A stretch of DNA of 64,000 nucleotides from Alphaproteobacteria bacterium (GCA_028277405.1 JANQGH010000098.1:186001-250000), one strand, 5' to 3'; counted from the stretch's first letter, positions 38,482-47,084 are shown. Translations and numbers: made by a program. Notes: a model not told the origin generated them from the sequence alone.

Positions 38482-39756
38482 CTAAGCACCCCCCTGCTTT
38501 AGAACTCCGGTGCGGATCATCAGCCACAGCAGCGGGTCGGCAACGCGCAGCGGATCCAGCTTGGTCAGCTTGAGCGTCCGCGGGTCCGGGGAGGCGCCGA
38601 GCGCTGACACCGCGAAGAAGCCGACGCGATCAGGGCCGAAGGCCGACTGTGCGACGTTGCAGAAGTTTCCGCCGCCGCGCTTGCGGATCAGCGTCTCAAT
38701 TTCGCTGGATAAGACGCGGAAATCGTTTTCGTCGAAGCCCCGGTCGTGACGTGGCTGTGTCGCGAGTTCGGCCGGTACGTCTGGCCGATTTGCGAGAAGA
38801 TCTGCCTTCGAAATCGTGATCGCGAGATAGGGACGCAAGCGCCGCATCCAGCCGCGTTGCGCCTCAAGTTGACGGCTGGCGTTCTGGAGAACAGTCGTCG
38901 CCTCATTGAAGGCGGCATCCTGTCCATTTGGGTCTAAGAGTTTCTCTCCATCGACCAACAACACAAGGCCCTGGCTGTTGAAGACAAAGTGGTGAAACCG
39001 TTCGATATTGCGTTCGTTTACGACGCCTTCCCCGGGCGGATCGAAAAACGAGATTGTCGATAGATGTTCACCATCTGAAATCCTCTGTACAGTGAAAACC
39101 ATAGGCGCAACAGCATTGCGGCGCGTCGTAACGTTCGGCGTAACCTTTACGACCTGGCCCAAATCAAAAACCGGCCTTCTGTAGTTTTCTTCATACTCAG
39201 TTCCCATATCCATATGCATAGGCCAAAAAGAAAAGCCAAATTGTCCGCTGAATCGGTCCTGCATCTCTCTTACGACGACGGATATGTAGTTTGACTTCCC
39301 AGCGCCACTGGCGCCAATCACCGTTAGGCGCCGTTCAGCGACCTCCCCGAATTTCGAGTACAGGGACTTGTGACAGTTTGGACAGAGGCGGTCTGTCGTT
39401 ACATGACCGCCGAATGGGCATTTGGCACGCTTGCGCACGGCGCCGAGAAACGGAACCGGCGGAACCAGTCCAGATGCAGCAAATGTATGGTTCTTTGGAC
39501 TTGCGTCATCCCACACTTGCCTCAGGCGGGCATCTTCTCGTTTAGGAATCTCTTCGCCCTTCCGAAACCTCTCCTGCCCCTTAGAGGTTTCGACGGAAAC
39601 GTCTTTTCGTGCCACGCACGCCTGGGATCCACACGTGCAGTCCGGTTGCTTGCAGTTGCAATATCCTCCCACGCATCGGAAGACGCCGTGAAGCAGGTTG
39701 ATGCGGCTAAAACAGTGCGGGCACGTCGCAAGAAAAGGCGTCGTTTTGATAGGCAC
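38482..39756 (-). CDS. zinc-ribbon GTPase of the GAP1 module
   Basis: A 424-residue GTPase without membrane segments. The cysteine-rich N-terminus (C12, C15, C28, C33, C35, C40, C42, C47; again C113, C125, C128) forms zinc ribbons. P-loop GASGAGKS at 148-155, G3 FFDPPGE (237-243), G4 SKAD (316-319). GTG 39756 is the start: GGAGG sits about 8 bases upstream, and an in-frame extension would overlap the preceding gene. It pairs with the GAP1-like gene, which follows after 2 bases. Confidence 0.85.
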   Translation of the reverse strand: MPIKTTPFLATCPHCFSRINLLHGVFRCVGGYCNCKQPDCTCGSQACVARKDVSVETSKGQERFRKGEEIPKREDARLRQVWDDASPKNHTFAASGLVPPVPFLGAVRKRAKCPFGGHVTTDRLCPNCHKSLYSKFGEVAERRLTVIGASGAGKSNYISVVVREMQDRFSGQFGFSFWPMHMDMGTEYEENYRRPVFDLGQVVKVTPNVTTRRNAVAPMVFTVQRISDGEHLSTISFFDPPGEGVVNERNIERFHHFVFNSQGLVLLVDGEKLLDPNGQDAAFNEATTVLQNASRQLEAQRGWMRRLRPYLAITISKADLLANRPDVPAELATQPRHDRGFDENDFRVLSSEIETLIRKRGGGNFCNVAQSAFGPDRVGFFAVSALGASPDPRTLKLTKLDPLRVADPLLWLMIRTGVLKQGGA

Positions 39757-39772
39757 CGTTTCGCCTCCGCAC

Positions 39773-40195
39773 TCAGACGTCGCGACTACGCGTCTTCTGT
39801 TCCGACTCGTCTCGCCGAGAGCGGCCGGTGTTGGTGGTCTTGCGGCCTCGCCCGCCAGCACGCCGCGACGATCCCACGCTGTGCGGGGCAATGTTCCAGC
39901 GTTTCATCAGGACGACCGGCAAGTCGGATAGCGAAGGCAAAATGAAGCCGAGCACAACGCCGGCCATGTAAGCCAGCGCGTTCTGGTCCGGAAAGCTCGG
40001 CACGGCGGCAGAGGCGAATATACCTGCCGCGATCACGCGCAATACGAGTATGAAGTCCCGCAAGCGCGCATTGCTCCAGATGATGCGGCTTCCGGACACC
40101 GTGAACGTGTTGCCACGTCTCCACGCGATGTATGACATAGTGGCCTGCGTCGCGAGCATCAGGACGCAGCCGACGACCCCCAAGAATACCAACAC
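39773..40195 (-). CDS. small membrane protein heading the operon
   Basis: A 140-residue protein with three probable membrane helices (about 1-24, 46-66, 74-96) and a basic, Ser/Arg-rich tail of about 40 residues. It starts at GTG with GGGGCGATC just before it. No family recognised. It is the first gene of the Hsp70/GTPase operon and may be a membrane anchor or pore for it; that is inference. Confidence 0.65.
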   Translation of the reverse strand: MLVFLGVVGCVLMLATQATMSYIAWRRGNTFTVSGSRIIWSNARLRDFILVLRVIAAGIFASAAVPSFPDQNALAYMAGVVLGFILPSLSDLPVVLMKRWNIAPHSVGSSRRAGGRGRKTTNTGRSRRDESEQKTRSRDV

Positions 40196-40379
40196 GATCG
40201 CCCCAAGATTTGACCAGCCTGCCCAGTCTATTTATTCAAGAAATTGAACAAAATCTCAACGTGTTTTAGGGCTGTTTTGACGTAGAATACGCGAGCCGCG
40301 CCTCGCCGGGCGAGCCACGATATGGCCTGGAACGCGCTCTGGCCGACGTGTGGGAACCTCTGGGACGCGATCGAAATCG
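40196..40379. promoter_or_regulatory. divergent promoter region of the island operon
   Basis: AT-rich gap between the minus-strand operon and the plus-strand VirD4-like gene. It holds an inverted repeat TTCAA-GAAA-TTGAA at 40235-40248. A weak minus-strand promoter reading is TTGAGA (40260-40255), 17-base spacer, AATAAA. Both transcripts must start here, so a shared control element is likely. Confidence 0.4.
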
Positions 40380-42077
40380 ATGCAGATTAACGACACAGAC
40401 AAGGCACTACGATTGTTCGCGCGCGGCAAGCCCGACGGCGATCTGCGGCTTGCGACCGCCCGGTGGCTGCTCGGCGAGGAACTGCAGGACTGGGCGGATG
40501 ACCCAAAGGAGGAACTCTACTACACCACGCAACTGCAGACGGCCAAGCGTGCGTATGACACTGGCACGGTGTATCTCGGCCATTCGCATCCCGAGGGCGG
40601 TGTACCGATCGGCTGGTGCGACGATCGGCATCTTCTGACCGTTGCGGGCAGCCGCGCGGGCAAGGGACAGTCTGCGATCCTGCCCAACCTCCATCTCTAC
40701 CCTGGGCCGGTCGTCTGCATAGACCCCAAGGGAGAGAACGCCAGCATGACGGCTGATCACCGCGCCAGTGTTCTGGGCCAGGAGGTGCACGTGCTTGATC
40801 CGTATGGCGTGGCGAAGCTGGCCTCGGCAAACCTGCGGTCTACCCATGATCCGATGCAGGGCCTCAAAGCAAATGACGACGAAATCTACGAAAGGATCAA
40901 TCTGATTGCCGAGTCCATGGTCGTTCCGTCGGGCCAGAAGGACGTGCATTGGGACGAGCTCTCACGGGCGCTTATCGCCGCGCTTATCGGGCATGTGCTG
41001 ACGCTTCCCGATCTCGGCATGCCCCGCAACCTGGTGACGATGCGCCTTCTTTTCCGAAAGGGGGACCCTCAGCGCGCCCGCACCTACAATGCCCAGATAG
41101 AGATTGAGAACGAGGCAGCACAGGCCGAGGACGGAGCGGAGGCTGTCCTTACCCCGCGAATGTCCGATTTCGGCGCCCTGCTGGAATCGATGTCCCAGAA
41201 CGACGCGCTCGATGGCATGATCTCTGGGCTGGCCAAACGGCTACTTGATATGGGGCATGAGGAACGAGGTAGCGTGCTGTCCTCGACCGATCGTCACACG
41301 CGGTTCCTCGACGGCCGGCCAATGGCTTCGGTTCTCATTAAGCCGCAGGGCGGTGTGCGCAAGCACATTGATTTCGCTAAGCTCAAGAATGGGAAGAAGC
41401 CCGTCACGATTTACTTGTGCTTGCCGACGCGGTACCTCGCAACCCACGCGCGCTGGCTAAGGTTGATGATTAACGGGATTATGGCCGCGGTCGAGATGAG
41501 CGGCACCACCGATCCCGACGCTGGACCAAAACACCGAATACTGGCACTGCTGGACGAGTTTCCTGTGTTGGGCCACATGCGTACGCTGGAGGCAGCCATC
41601 GGCTATATGGCTGGTTACGGGCTGCGCATTTGGGCAATCCTGCAGGACCTCAGCCAGCTCAAGCGCGACTACCCGAAGTCTTGGGAGACATTCCTGGGAA
41701 ACACGGGCATGCAGCAGTTTTTTGGTAATTCCGATCACACCACGCTGGAATACCTCTCAAAGGCGCTCGGCGAGACCGAGGTGGTGCGGAAGGTGCGAAC
41801 GATAAGCGACCTTTCGGAATCCGACAAAGAGAGAGTGCGGACCGACCGGCGCTCGATCGTAGACACGGAGGGCTTCACCAAGAGCTACCAGGAGTCCGAA
41901 CAGATCATGAAGGTACCGCTAATGTCTCCTGGCGAAATACGGCTAACCTTTCGTCGCGAAGCACGAAGGCAGGTGCTTCTGGCGCCGGACTTTCCTCCAA
42001 TAGTGGCCTACCGCCGGATGTATTTCGAGACAAGCAAGCCCGGTCAGTTGCTTGACAACCTGGCCAGGCGCTCCTAG
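40380..42077 (+). CDS. VirD4/TraG-like ATPase
   Basis: A 565-residue P-loop ATPase of the type IV coupling protein family. The P-loop is GSRAGKGQS (90-98), followed by VVCIDPKGENA (the VirD4/TraG strand) and the Walker B RILALLDEFPVLGHM. QQFFGNSDHTTLEYLSKALGE is the typical downstream motif. It lacks the N-terminal membrane anchor of conjugative VirD4 and no relaxase or T4SS genes are near, so it is not an ordinary conjugation factor. GTG 40350 is an alternative start. It is divergent from the GTPase/Hsp70 operon. Confidence 0.85.
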   Translation: MQINDTDKALRLFARGKPDGDLRLATARWLLGEELQDWADDPKEELYYTTQLQTAKRAYDTGTVYLGHSHPEGGVPIGWCDDRHLLTVAGSRAGKGQSAILPNLHLYPGPVVCIDPKGENASMTADHRASVLGQEVHVLDPYGVAKLASANLRSTHDPMQGLKANDDEIYERINLIAESMVVPSGQKDVHWDELSRALIAALIGHVLTLPDLGMPRNLVTMRLLFRKGDPQRARTYNAQIEIENEAAQAEDGAEAVLTPRMSDFGALLESMSQNDALDGMISGLAKRLLDMGHEERGSVLSSTDRHTRFLDGRPMASVLIKPQGGVRKHIDFAKLKNGKKPVTIYLCLPTRYLATHARWLRLMINGIMAAVEMSGTTDPDAGPKHRILALLDEFPVLGHMRTLEAAIGYMAGYGLRIWAILQDLSQLKRDYPKSWETFLGNTGMQQFFGNSDHTTLEYLSKALGETEVVRKVRTISDLSESDKERVRTDRRSIVDTEGFTKSYQESEQIMKVPLMSPGEIRLTFRREARRQVLLAPDFPPIVAYRRMYFETSKPGQLLDNLARRS

Positions 42078-42481
42078 CGGCCGCGTCCGCCCTTGCCGCT
42101 GGACTTCGCCGCGGAGTTGAACGCCCCCCTCGTCTGGCCTTTGGAGGCGCTCGTGTTGAAGCTGGCGGCCGCTCGGCCCTTCGAAGCCGTGACGTTGAAG
42201 CTTTTTGTCGGCGCAGGCTTGGTCGCCTGTCCGACCGTCTGCGCCCGCTCGGCTTTACCCTTGGCGGCACTCAGCTGTTTGGCGAAGAGCTTGCGGTCGG
42301 CCGCTGCCTTTGCGCCGAGAGGCGGCGGCGGTCCGCCGGCCATACCGCCTGGCGCGGGCGTCATCACTTTGGCCGGTTTCGGCGCGGTGCCGCCGGCGGC
42401 CGCACGCGACTTGCCAGACGCTGCGGCCTTAAAGGCCGTCGAGGCCCTCGGCGGCGGTTTCGATCCCGGTTTTCCGACCAT
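42074..42481 (-). CDS. small basic low-complexity repeat protein
   Basis: A 135-residue protein rich in Ala, Lys, Gly and Pro. Its last 50 residues hold three imperfect repeats around SFNVTASKGRA, SFNTSASKGQT and AFNSAAKSSGKG, ending in GRGR. A strong ribosome site (AAAGGGGG) lies 6 bases before the ATG, which favours this strand over the overlapping plus-strand reading. Its stop shares the CTAG at 42074-42077 with the convergent VirD4-like gene. Possibly a nucleic-acid-binding partner; unknown. Confidence 0.6.
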   Translation of the reverse strand: MVGKPGSKPPPRASTAFKAAASGKSRAAAGGTAPKPAKVMTPAPGGMAGGPPPPLGAKAAADRKLFAKQLSAAKGKAERAQTVGQATKPAPTKSFNVTASKGRAAASFNTSASKGQTRGAFNSAAKSSGKGGRGR

Positions 42482-42799
42482 AGCAAACCCCCTTTAAAAC
42501 AATGGCATGTGGACCGGCCTGGGTCGTGGCACGGTCGCAGCATCGCGCACGACCTGGGCACTGTCACCGTCGACCACCTTGTCCGTCTCGCTCTTCCAAT
42601 CAAGATGCCACATGCACGCTAAGCATGTAGTGATGTTCCATTAAAAATGCTCATCAAAAATCATGACTGGAGGCATTGTCACACTGAGAGGGCCGGCCCG
42701 CAGAATCTGCTAGGGCATCGTTCGATCGATTGGAATCGCTCCGCGATCCAAACGATTGAACAAAGATGCCCTATCTTATTCAAAAATAGAGCAATTTTG

Positions 42800-42837
42800 G
42801 CCGACCATTCCGAACCTCTTGGTTCGGAATGGTCGGC
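42800..42837. repeat. perfect 17-bp inverted repeat
   Basis: GCCGACCATTCCGAACC, loop TCTT, then its exact complement. No mismatch, and a further G-T and T-A pair extend it. It sits at the left of the IS630 fragment, preceded by an AT-rich run. It may be a duplicated IS end or a hairpin used by a mobile element. There is no T run on either side, so it is not a typical terminator. Confidence 0.75.
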
Positions 42838-42897
42838 TATCGCTCTAAGTCACCGCCGACCGTTGGGCGAGATCGGCGACTGGCTGCCATTGATTCA

Positions 42898-42966
42898 TGG
42901 CTTCAGACCATTCGTGACTGGGTTTTGCGTTTCAACGCCGAGGGTCCGGACGGTTTGATCGACCAG
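42898..42966 (+). pseudogene. IS630-type transposase HTH fragment
   Basis: Reads WLQTIRDWVLRFNAEGPDGL followed by ID. This is the helix-turn-helix end of IS630-family transposases (xLQTIRDWVxRFNxxGxxGLxD). Upstream and downstream frames carry no more of the transposase. A relic marking the right edge of the accessory region. Confidence 0.65.
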
Positions 42967-43082
42967 CCCTGGACGATCATGTCCATCGGACCCGGAAAAC
43001 GGGCCTGTGAGGTCTGATCAATGCAATCTGGTACTGGACCCCGAACCCCCTAGCCGCAGGATGTCCCGCTCCGTCAGCAAGG

Positions 43083-43106
43083 TCCCGCGCGGAGGACCGC
43101 GCGGGA
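43083..43106 (-). terminator. probable terminator of the TRAP operon
   Basis: TCCCGCGCGG, loop of 4, CCGCGCGGGA: a perfect 10-bp GC hairpin 9 bases after the dctP stop. Only a weak T-rich tail follows (ACCTTGCT), so efficiency is uncertain. Confidence 0.55.
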
Positions 43107-43115
43107 TCGTCTCGA

Positions 43116-44165
43116 TCAGTTGATGGTCAGCCCCGTGATGCCGGCGAGGTTGTCATTGAAGCTTTCCCTGCAGACATCGCCGCACCGCTCGACCCAGCCC
43201 GGCAGGACGGCCTCGACGAGCGCCTGGCGCCGCAGCTCGCTGTCGCCTTCGCTGGGATCGACGCGCGTCATGCCGGCCGGCTCGCCGAGGGGACAAGGGC
43301 CCGACGTGTTGCAGGCGATGCCAATCTCGTTCTCTTCGCGGTTCAGATCCCACATCCGGTCGGCAAGGGCGCCGATCTCCTCGGTCAGGAACGCCTGAAC
43401 CGCCGGATCGAGACCGTCCCACCAGGCCGCGTTGGCGACAGTCGCGCCGGCACCGAAATTGATCGGCAGCGTGTACAGATAGTCGGCCGACTCATGCCAG
43501 CGCGCGCTGTAGCCGCCCAGCGTCCCCGTGATCGCGCAGTCGATGACGCCCTGCTCCATGGCCGTCTGAACTTCGCCAAAGGACACATCGACGGGCGTCG
43601 CCCCGAAATGCCGCATCAGGTCAGCCTGGGACGCGCCCGAGCCCCGTATGCGTCGGCCTTCCAGGTCGCTCAGCCCCTCGATCGGGTCCTTGCAGTAGAG
43701 GATCTGCGACTGGAACGACTGGATCGTGATCAGGTGCAGCCCGAGTTCGTCGCGATAATACGCCGCCAGTATCGGAAAGAAGGCATCGCTGACCGTCTCG
43801 AACTCGTCGAGCGTCGCCGACAAACCCGCCAGATCATTGCCGTCATTGATCGGATCGGCGCCGGAATGGTGGCCGAGCTGAGCGGTCGCGATGTTCATGA
43901 CGCCGTCAGCCAGGAGACCGAACACTTCAGGGCCCCGCAGGCCCATTTCGTTCCAAGGGCGGAAGTTGGCCGTCACGGCGCCGCCTGAGCTTTCGCCGAC
44001 CCCCTCGGTCCAGAAGGGTGCCTCCAACTGCCGGCTCTGGGTCGTGATGCCCAGATTGCCAACCACGTTGACCGTGGTCTCCGGCAGGTCCTGCGCCACC
44101 GCCGTCGTGGCGACGGCCAGTCCGGTGGCGAGCGCGAGAGCAATCGCGCATTGGGTGTTTCGCAT
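43116..44165 (-). CDS. dctP: TRAP transporter substrate-binding protein
   Basis: Periplasmic solute-binding subunit of a TRAP uptake system. The 349 residues start with a signal peptide (MRNTQCAIALALATGLAVA, cleaved near VAQ). The DctP fold has EGLSDLEGRRIRGSGASQADLMRHFGATPVDV, where the arginine binds the substrate carboxylate, and EVQTAMEQGVIDCAI. ATG 44165 is chosen because AAGGAGG lies 8 bases upstream; a longer reading would translate the ribosome site. Gene order is racemase-like, dctQ, dctM, dctP. Confidence 0.92.
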   Translation of the reverse strand: MRNTQCAIALALATGLAVATTAVAQDLPETTVNVVGNLGITTQSRQLEAPFWTEGVGESSGGAVTANFRPWNEMGLRGPEVFGLLADGVMNIATAQLGHHSGADPINDGNDLAGLSATLDEFETVSDAFFPILAAYYRDELGLHLITIQSFQSQILYCKDPIEGLSDLEGRRIRGSGASQADLMRHFGATPVDVSFGEVQTAMEQGVIDCAITGTLGGYSARWHESADYLYTLPINFGAGATVANAAWWDGLDPAVQAFLTEEIGALADRMWDLNREENEIGIACNTSGPCPLGEPAGMTRVDPSEGDSELRRQALVEAVLPGWVERCGDVCRESFNDNLAGITGLTIN

Positions 44166-44208
44166 GTCGTTTTCCTCCTTGTTCAACGCAGGTGTGGACG
44201 GGTTCGCA

Positions 44209-45498
44209 TCAGCCGCGAACCGCTTGGGGAAGCCATGTGGCCAGTTGCGGGAACGCCAGCAGCAGACCGATCATCACCAGCATCATGGCCAGGAAGGGCA
44301 GGGCGCCGATCATCACGTCGCGGAAGGACCCGCCGCCGCGCACGGACTGGACCACGAACAGGTTGACGCCGATCGGCGGTGTGATCAGCGCCGCCTCGAT
44401 CAGGATCATGAACAGGATGCCGAACCAGAGCGGGTCATAGCCGAGCGCGACCACGATCGGCACGACGATCGGCGTCGTCGCGATCATCAGCGACAGCGTC
44501 TCCATGAAGCAGCCGAGGATGAGATAGATCACGACGATCACCAGCATCACGGTCAGCGGCGCGACGTCCAGGCCAGTCACAAAGTTGCTGAGTTGACCGG
44601 TGAAGCCGATGCCGACGATGACGAAGTTGACCAGAACCGCAGCCGCCACGATGAACATGACCATGCAGGTGATCCGCATCGTGTTGTTGAGCGCCATGGC
44701 CATCAGCGACCAGCTCAGGCGTCCGCGCGCGGCGGTCAGGATCGTCGCGCCGAGCACGCCCAGCGCCGCTGCCTCGGTGGGGGTGGCGATGCCGACATAG
44801 ATCGAGCCGACCATCAGCGCAAACAGCAGCAAGGGCGGGACCGTTCCGCGAAGCCCCAGCAGCCGGTCTCGCCAACTGGCCCGATCCTCGCTGCGCCCGC
44901 CGAGCGACGGCATGAGCCAGAACAGCACAAGGACAAGGCCCGAAAACAGCAGCGCCAGCAGAACTCCTGGAATCAGCCCGGCCAGATACAGCCGGCTGAT
45001 CGAGACATCGGCCAGCACGCCGTAGATGATCATGTTGATCGACGGCGGAATGAGAATGCCCAATGTGCCGCCCGCGGCAATGCTGCCGAGGAACATGGGT
45101 GCGTTGTAGTTGCCCCGTTTCATCTGAGGCATCGCGACGGTGCCGATCGTTGCCGCCGTGGCCACCGAAGACCCCGACGTGGCCGCGAACAGGGCGCTGG
45201 ATGCGATATTGGTGTGCAGCAGCCGGCCCGGCACCCGGCGCAGCCATTGGTCGATGCCCGAGAACATGTCCTGGGCGATGCCCGAACGCAGCAGGATCTC
45301 GCCGGTGAGGATGAACAGCGGCACCGCGATCAGCTTAAAGTTGGCCATCGCGCCCCACAGGATCTCCCCCATTGCTGGAAACAGCGGGAAGAAGGAGTAG
45401 AGCTGGTCCATGGTGAGCGCGACGACGATCAGCACGACTGCGACCGGCAGCCCGACGGCAAGCAGGCCGAACAGCAGAAGCGAGCCGACGCCGATCAC
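44209..45498 (-). CDS. dctM: TRAP transporter large permease
   Basis: The 12-helix transport subunit; 429 residues. Typical stretches: LLLFGLLAVGLPVAVVLI at the start, FKLIAVPLFILTGEILLRSG, GSSVATAATIGTVAMPQMKR, AAGGTLGILIPPSINMIIYG and the C-terminal PPIGVNLFVVQS. The GTG start overlaps the dctQ stop (GTGA). Confidence 0.94.
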   Translation of the reverse strand: MIGVGSLLLFGLLAVGLPVAVVLIVVALTMDQLYSFFPLFPAMGEILWGAMANFKLIAVPLFILTGEILLRSGIAQDMFSGIDQWLRRVPGRLLHTNIASSALFAATSGSSVATAATIGTVAMPQMKRGNYNAPMFLGSIAAGGTLGILIPPSINMIIYGVLADVSISRLYLAGLIPGVLLALLFSGLVLVLFWLMPSLGGRSEDRASWRDRLLGLRGTVPPLLLFALMVGSIYVGIATPTEAAALGVLGATILTAARGRLSWSLMAMALNNTMRITCMVMFIVAAAVLVNFVIVGIGFTGQLSNFVTGLDVAPLTVMLVIVVIYLILGCFMETLSLMIATTPIVVPIVVALGYDPLWFGILFMILIEAALITPPIGVNLFVVQSVRGGGSFRDVMIGALPFLAMMLVMIGLLLAFPQLATWLPQAVRG

Positions 45499-46133
45499 CT
45501 GCCAACCTCCGTATCGACGGCCGGCCGGGCGTGTTCGGCCAGCTCGCTCTCGCCCTCGCGGGCGATGCCGGCCAGCGCATCGGCCGCGGGCCCCCGACCG
45601 GACAGCGCGAGAAAGCCGTGCCGCAGCAAAAGCAATATCGCGGTCAGTGCAAACGCCGTCATGCCAAGCGCCCAGAACGTTTGCGGCAGCGCGAGCGGAA
45701 CGGCCAGGGCACTGTTTGACGTCACGCCGCGCATCGCATTCTCGATGGCCAGGTCCCACGCCTTGAACGAAAAAAGCGCGCCCACGGCGGCGAGGCAGAC
45801 CAGTGCGATGAAGTCGACGGCGCGCCGGACCGATTGCGGAAAGAGAAAGTAGACGACGTCGATCCGAATGTTGGCGCGGGTCACCAGCGCATGCGAGAAG
45901 CCGAAGGCAACCGCGGCGGCGAACAGATAGATGCTGTATTCGAAGCTGTTGAAGATGACCGTGTTGAGCAGGTTGCGGGCCGCGATGTCGCCGCAAACGA
46001 TCACCGCTATCAGCAGAATCATCACGCCGCCGATCCGCGCGAACCAAAGCGCCACGCGGGCGATAAGCCGATCAATGAGCAAGCCGACAGTGCCCATAGC
46101 GCGGGTAGCCTTCTCGGCCTTATGTTCTGGCAT
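45495..46133 (-). CDS. dctQ: TRAP transporter small permease
   Basis: The four-helix DctQ subunit; about 212 residues. Membrane helices near 20-45, 60-80, 95-115 and 140-165, with NLLNTVIFNSFEYSIYLFAAAVAFGFSHAL and ANIRIDVVYFLFP as family signatures. A 45-residue polar C-terminus (about 168-212) is longer than usual. Start between ATG 46133 and ATG 46097 is uncertain. Confidence 0.88.
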   Translation of the reverse strand: MPEHKAEKATRAMGTVGLLIDRLIARVALWFARIGGVMILLIAVIVCGDIAARNLLNTVIFNSFEYSIYLFAAAVAFGFSHALVTRANIRIDVVYFLFPQSVRRAVDFIALVCLAAVGALFSFKAWDLAIENAMRGVTSNSALAVPLALPQTFWALGMTAFALTAILLLLRHGFLALSGRGPAADALAGIAREGESELAEHARPAVDTEVGR

Positions 46134-46156
46134 GCACAAGGCCCGTGACGTGGTCA

Positions 46157-46170
46157 AACGGTGTACCGTT
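46157..46170. promoter_or_regulatory. inverted repeat upstream of dctQ
   Basis: AACGGT-GT-ACCGTT, a perfect 6-bp inverted repeat with a 2-base spacer, followed by another ACCGTTT. It lies 24 bases before the dctQ start in the 142-base gap after the racemase-like gene, so it could be an operator or mRNA element. Confidence 0.35.
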
Positions 46171-46275
46171 ACCGTTTCGGGCGTTCATGCCCAAAAGGCA
46201 CGCTTCGCGCCAGTTCCTCAAAAATCTGATTGTTCTGTTCCCGGTTAGCCCTTGGAGACCCTGTTCAAGATTTGC

Positions 46276-47019
46276 TCAGTGGTTTTCGAGAAGCGGGCCG
46301 AAGCCGGCGACCGCGTCATCGATACCGTTTTTGCGCAACGCATCCCAGTAAATCGCCGTATTGATCGCGATCACGGGTTTGCCCTTGGCGCGTTCCAGTT
46401 CCGGGGCCAGACGGGCCATGGCCAGATTGGTGCCGACCTGGACGATCGCGTCCACATCGTCGCCGTCAACCGCGTCGGCCGCGGCACGCAGCCGGTCATG
46501 ACCCACATGCGCGATGGCGACGGGGCTTTCGCATTTGAGGCCTTCGATGCCTGTTACCTCGAACCCGGCCTCGCCGAAAAACCGCTCAACATTGCGGTCG
46601 CCGACGGGCTGGTATGGCGTGATGACACCGATACGCTTGCAGTCAAAGAGCGTCAGCGCCGCCTGACAAGCGTCGGAGCCCATGGCCACCGGCAAACCCG
46701 TATGCTGCTCCAGCTCCGCCCTCAGTTTCTTGCTGGCCGTGTAGCCGTCCCAGAACGTCTCCGCCGAGATCCCGAGCACCAGAACGTCCGGCTCGCAGGA
46801 CATGACGCTGTCCACCGCCTCTGTCTGGGCGGCGGCGATCAAGGCGATCAACCGCTCAAAATCGGCATCGTTTTCCAGCGGGATGTTGGGAATGCGGATT
46901 CGCGAGATGTGGTTGGTGACCCCGCGCGGGCGCATCCCGTCGAACTCGGGCTGCACGGTCGTGTTTGTTGATGGGATGAGGACCGCGAACTTTTTGCGCC
47001 AGCCGAGAGAATCCGTCAT
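46276..47019 (-). CDS. Asp/Glu racemase-superfamily (maleate isomerase-like) enzyme
   Basis: A 247-residue enzyme of the group that includes maleate isomerase and arylmalonate decarboxylase. FAVLIPSTNTTVQPEF (11-26) and CKRIGVITPYQPVGDRNVERFF (127-148) are typical. The positions that normally hold the two catalytic cysteines read LVLGISAETFW and VQVGTNLAM, with no Cys, so the chemistry may differ; C75 and C163 are nearby alternatives. ATG 47019 is the start. It precedes the TRAP genes on the same strand, suggesting it acts on the imported acid. Confidence 0.8.
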   Translation of the reverse strand: MTDSLGWRKKFAVLIPSTNTTVQPEFDGMRPRGVTNHISRIRIPNIPLENDADFERLIALIAAAQTEAVDSVMSCEPDVLVLGISAETFWDGYTASKKLRAELEQHTGLPVAMGSDACQAALTLFDCKRIGVITPYQPVGDRNVERFFGEAGFEVTGIEGLKCESPVAIAHVGHDRLRAAADAVDGDDVDAIVQVGTNLAMARLAPELERAKGKPVIAINTAIYWDALRKNGIDDAVAGFGPLLENH

Positions 47020-47084
47020 GCGCACACCCTGTGATCGCGATGTCTGGCACGGACTGCGCCCAAGAACGCGATCGTACCTACCCC

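Larger units (their letters stand above)
42482..43115. other. gene-free island edge
   Basis: About 630 bases with no intact gene. Contents seen: the ribosome site of the basic repeat protein at the left, an AT-rich stretch near 42625-42660 and 42770-42798, a 17-bp hairpin at 42800-42837, an IS630 transposase fragment at about 42898-42966, and a terminator hairpin for dctP at 43083-43106. Confidence 0.7.

Noticed and set aside
40380..42077. Conjugative transfer region
   Set aside because: Only the VirD4-like ATPase is present; no relaxase, VirB genes or oriT were recognised.
42093..42497. Plus-strand frame of 134 codons opposite the basic repeat protein
   Set aside because: The minus strand has a strong ribosome site and coherent amino-acid repeats; the plus frame starts inside the 3' end region without one.
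25434..43110. Integrase or direct-repeat attachment site for the island
   Set aside because: No tyrosine recombinase gene and no second copy of the tRNA 3' end could be seen.
43891..45852. Plus-strand open frame of 653 codons across the TRAP genes
   Set aside because: Antisense to dctM/dctQ, which have clear family motifs; His/Arg/Gln/Asp-rich and repetitive.
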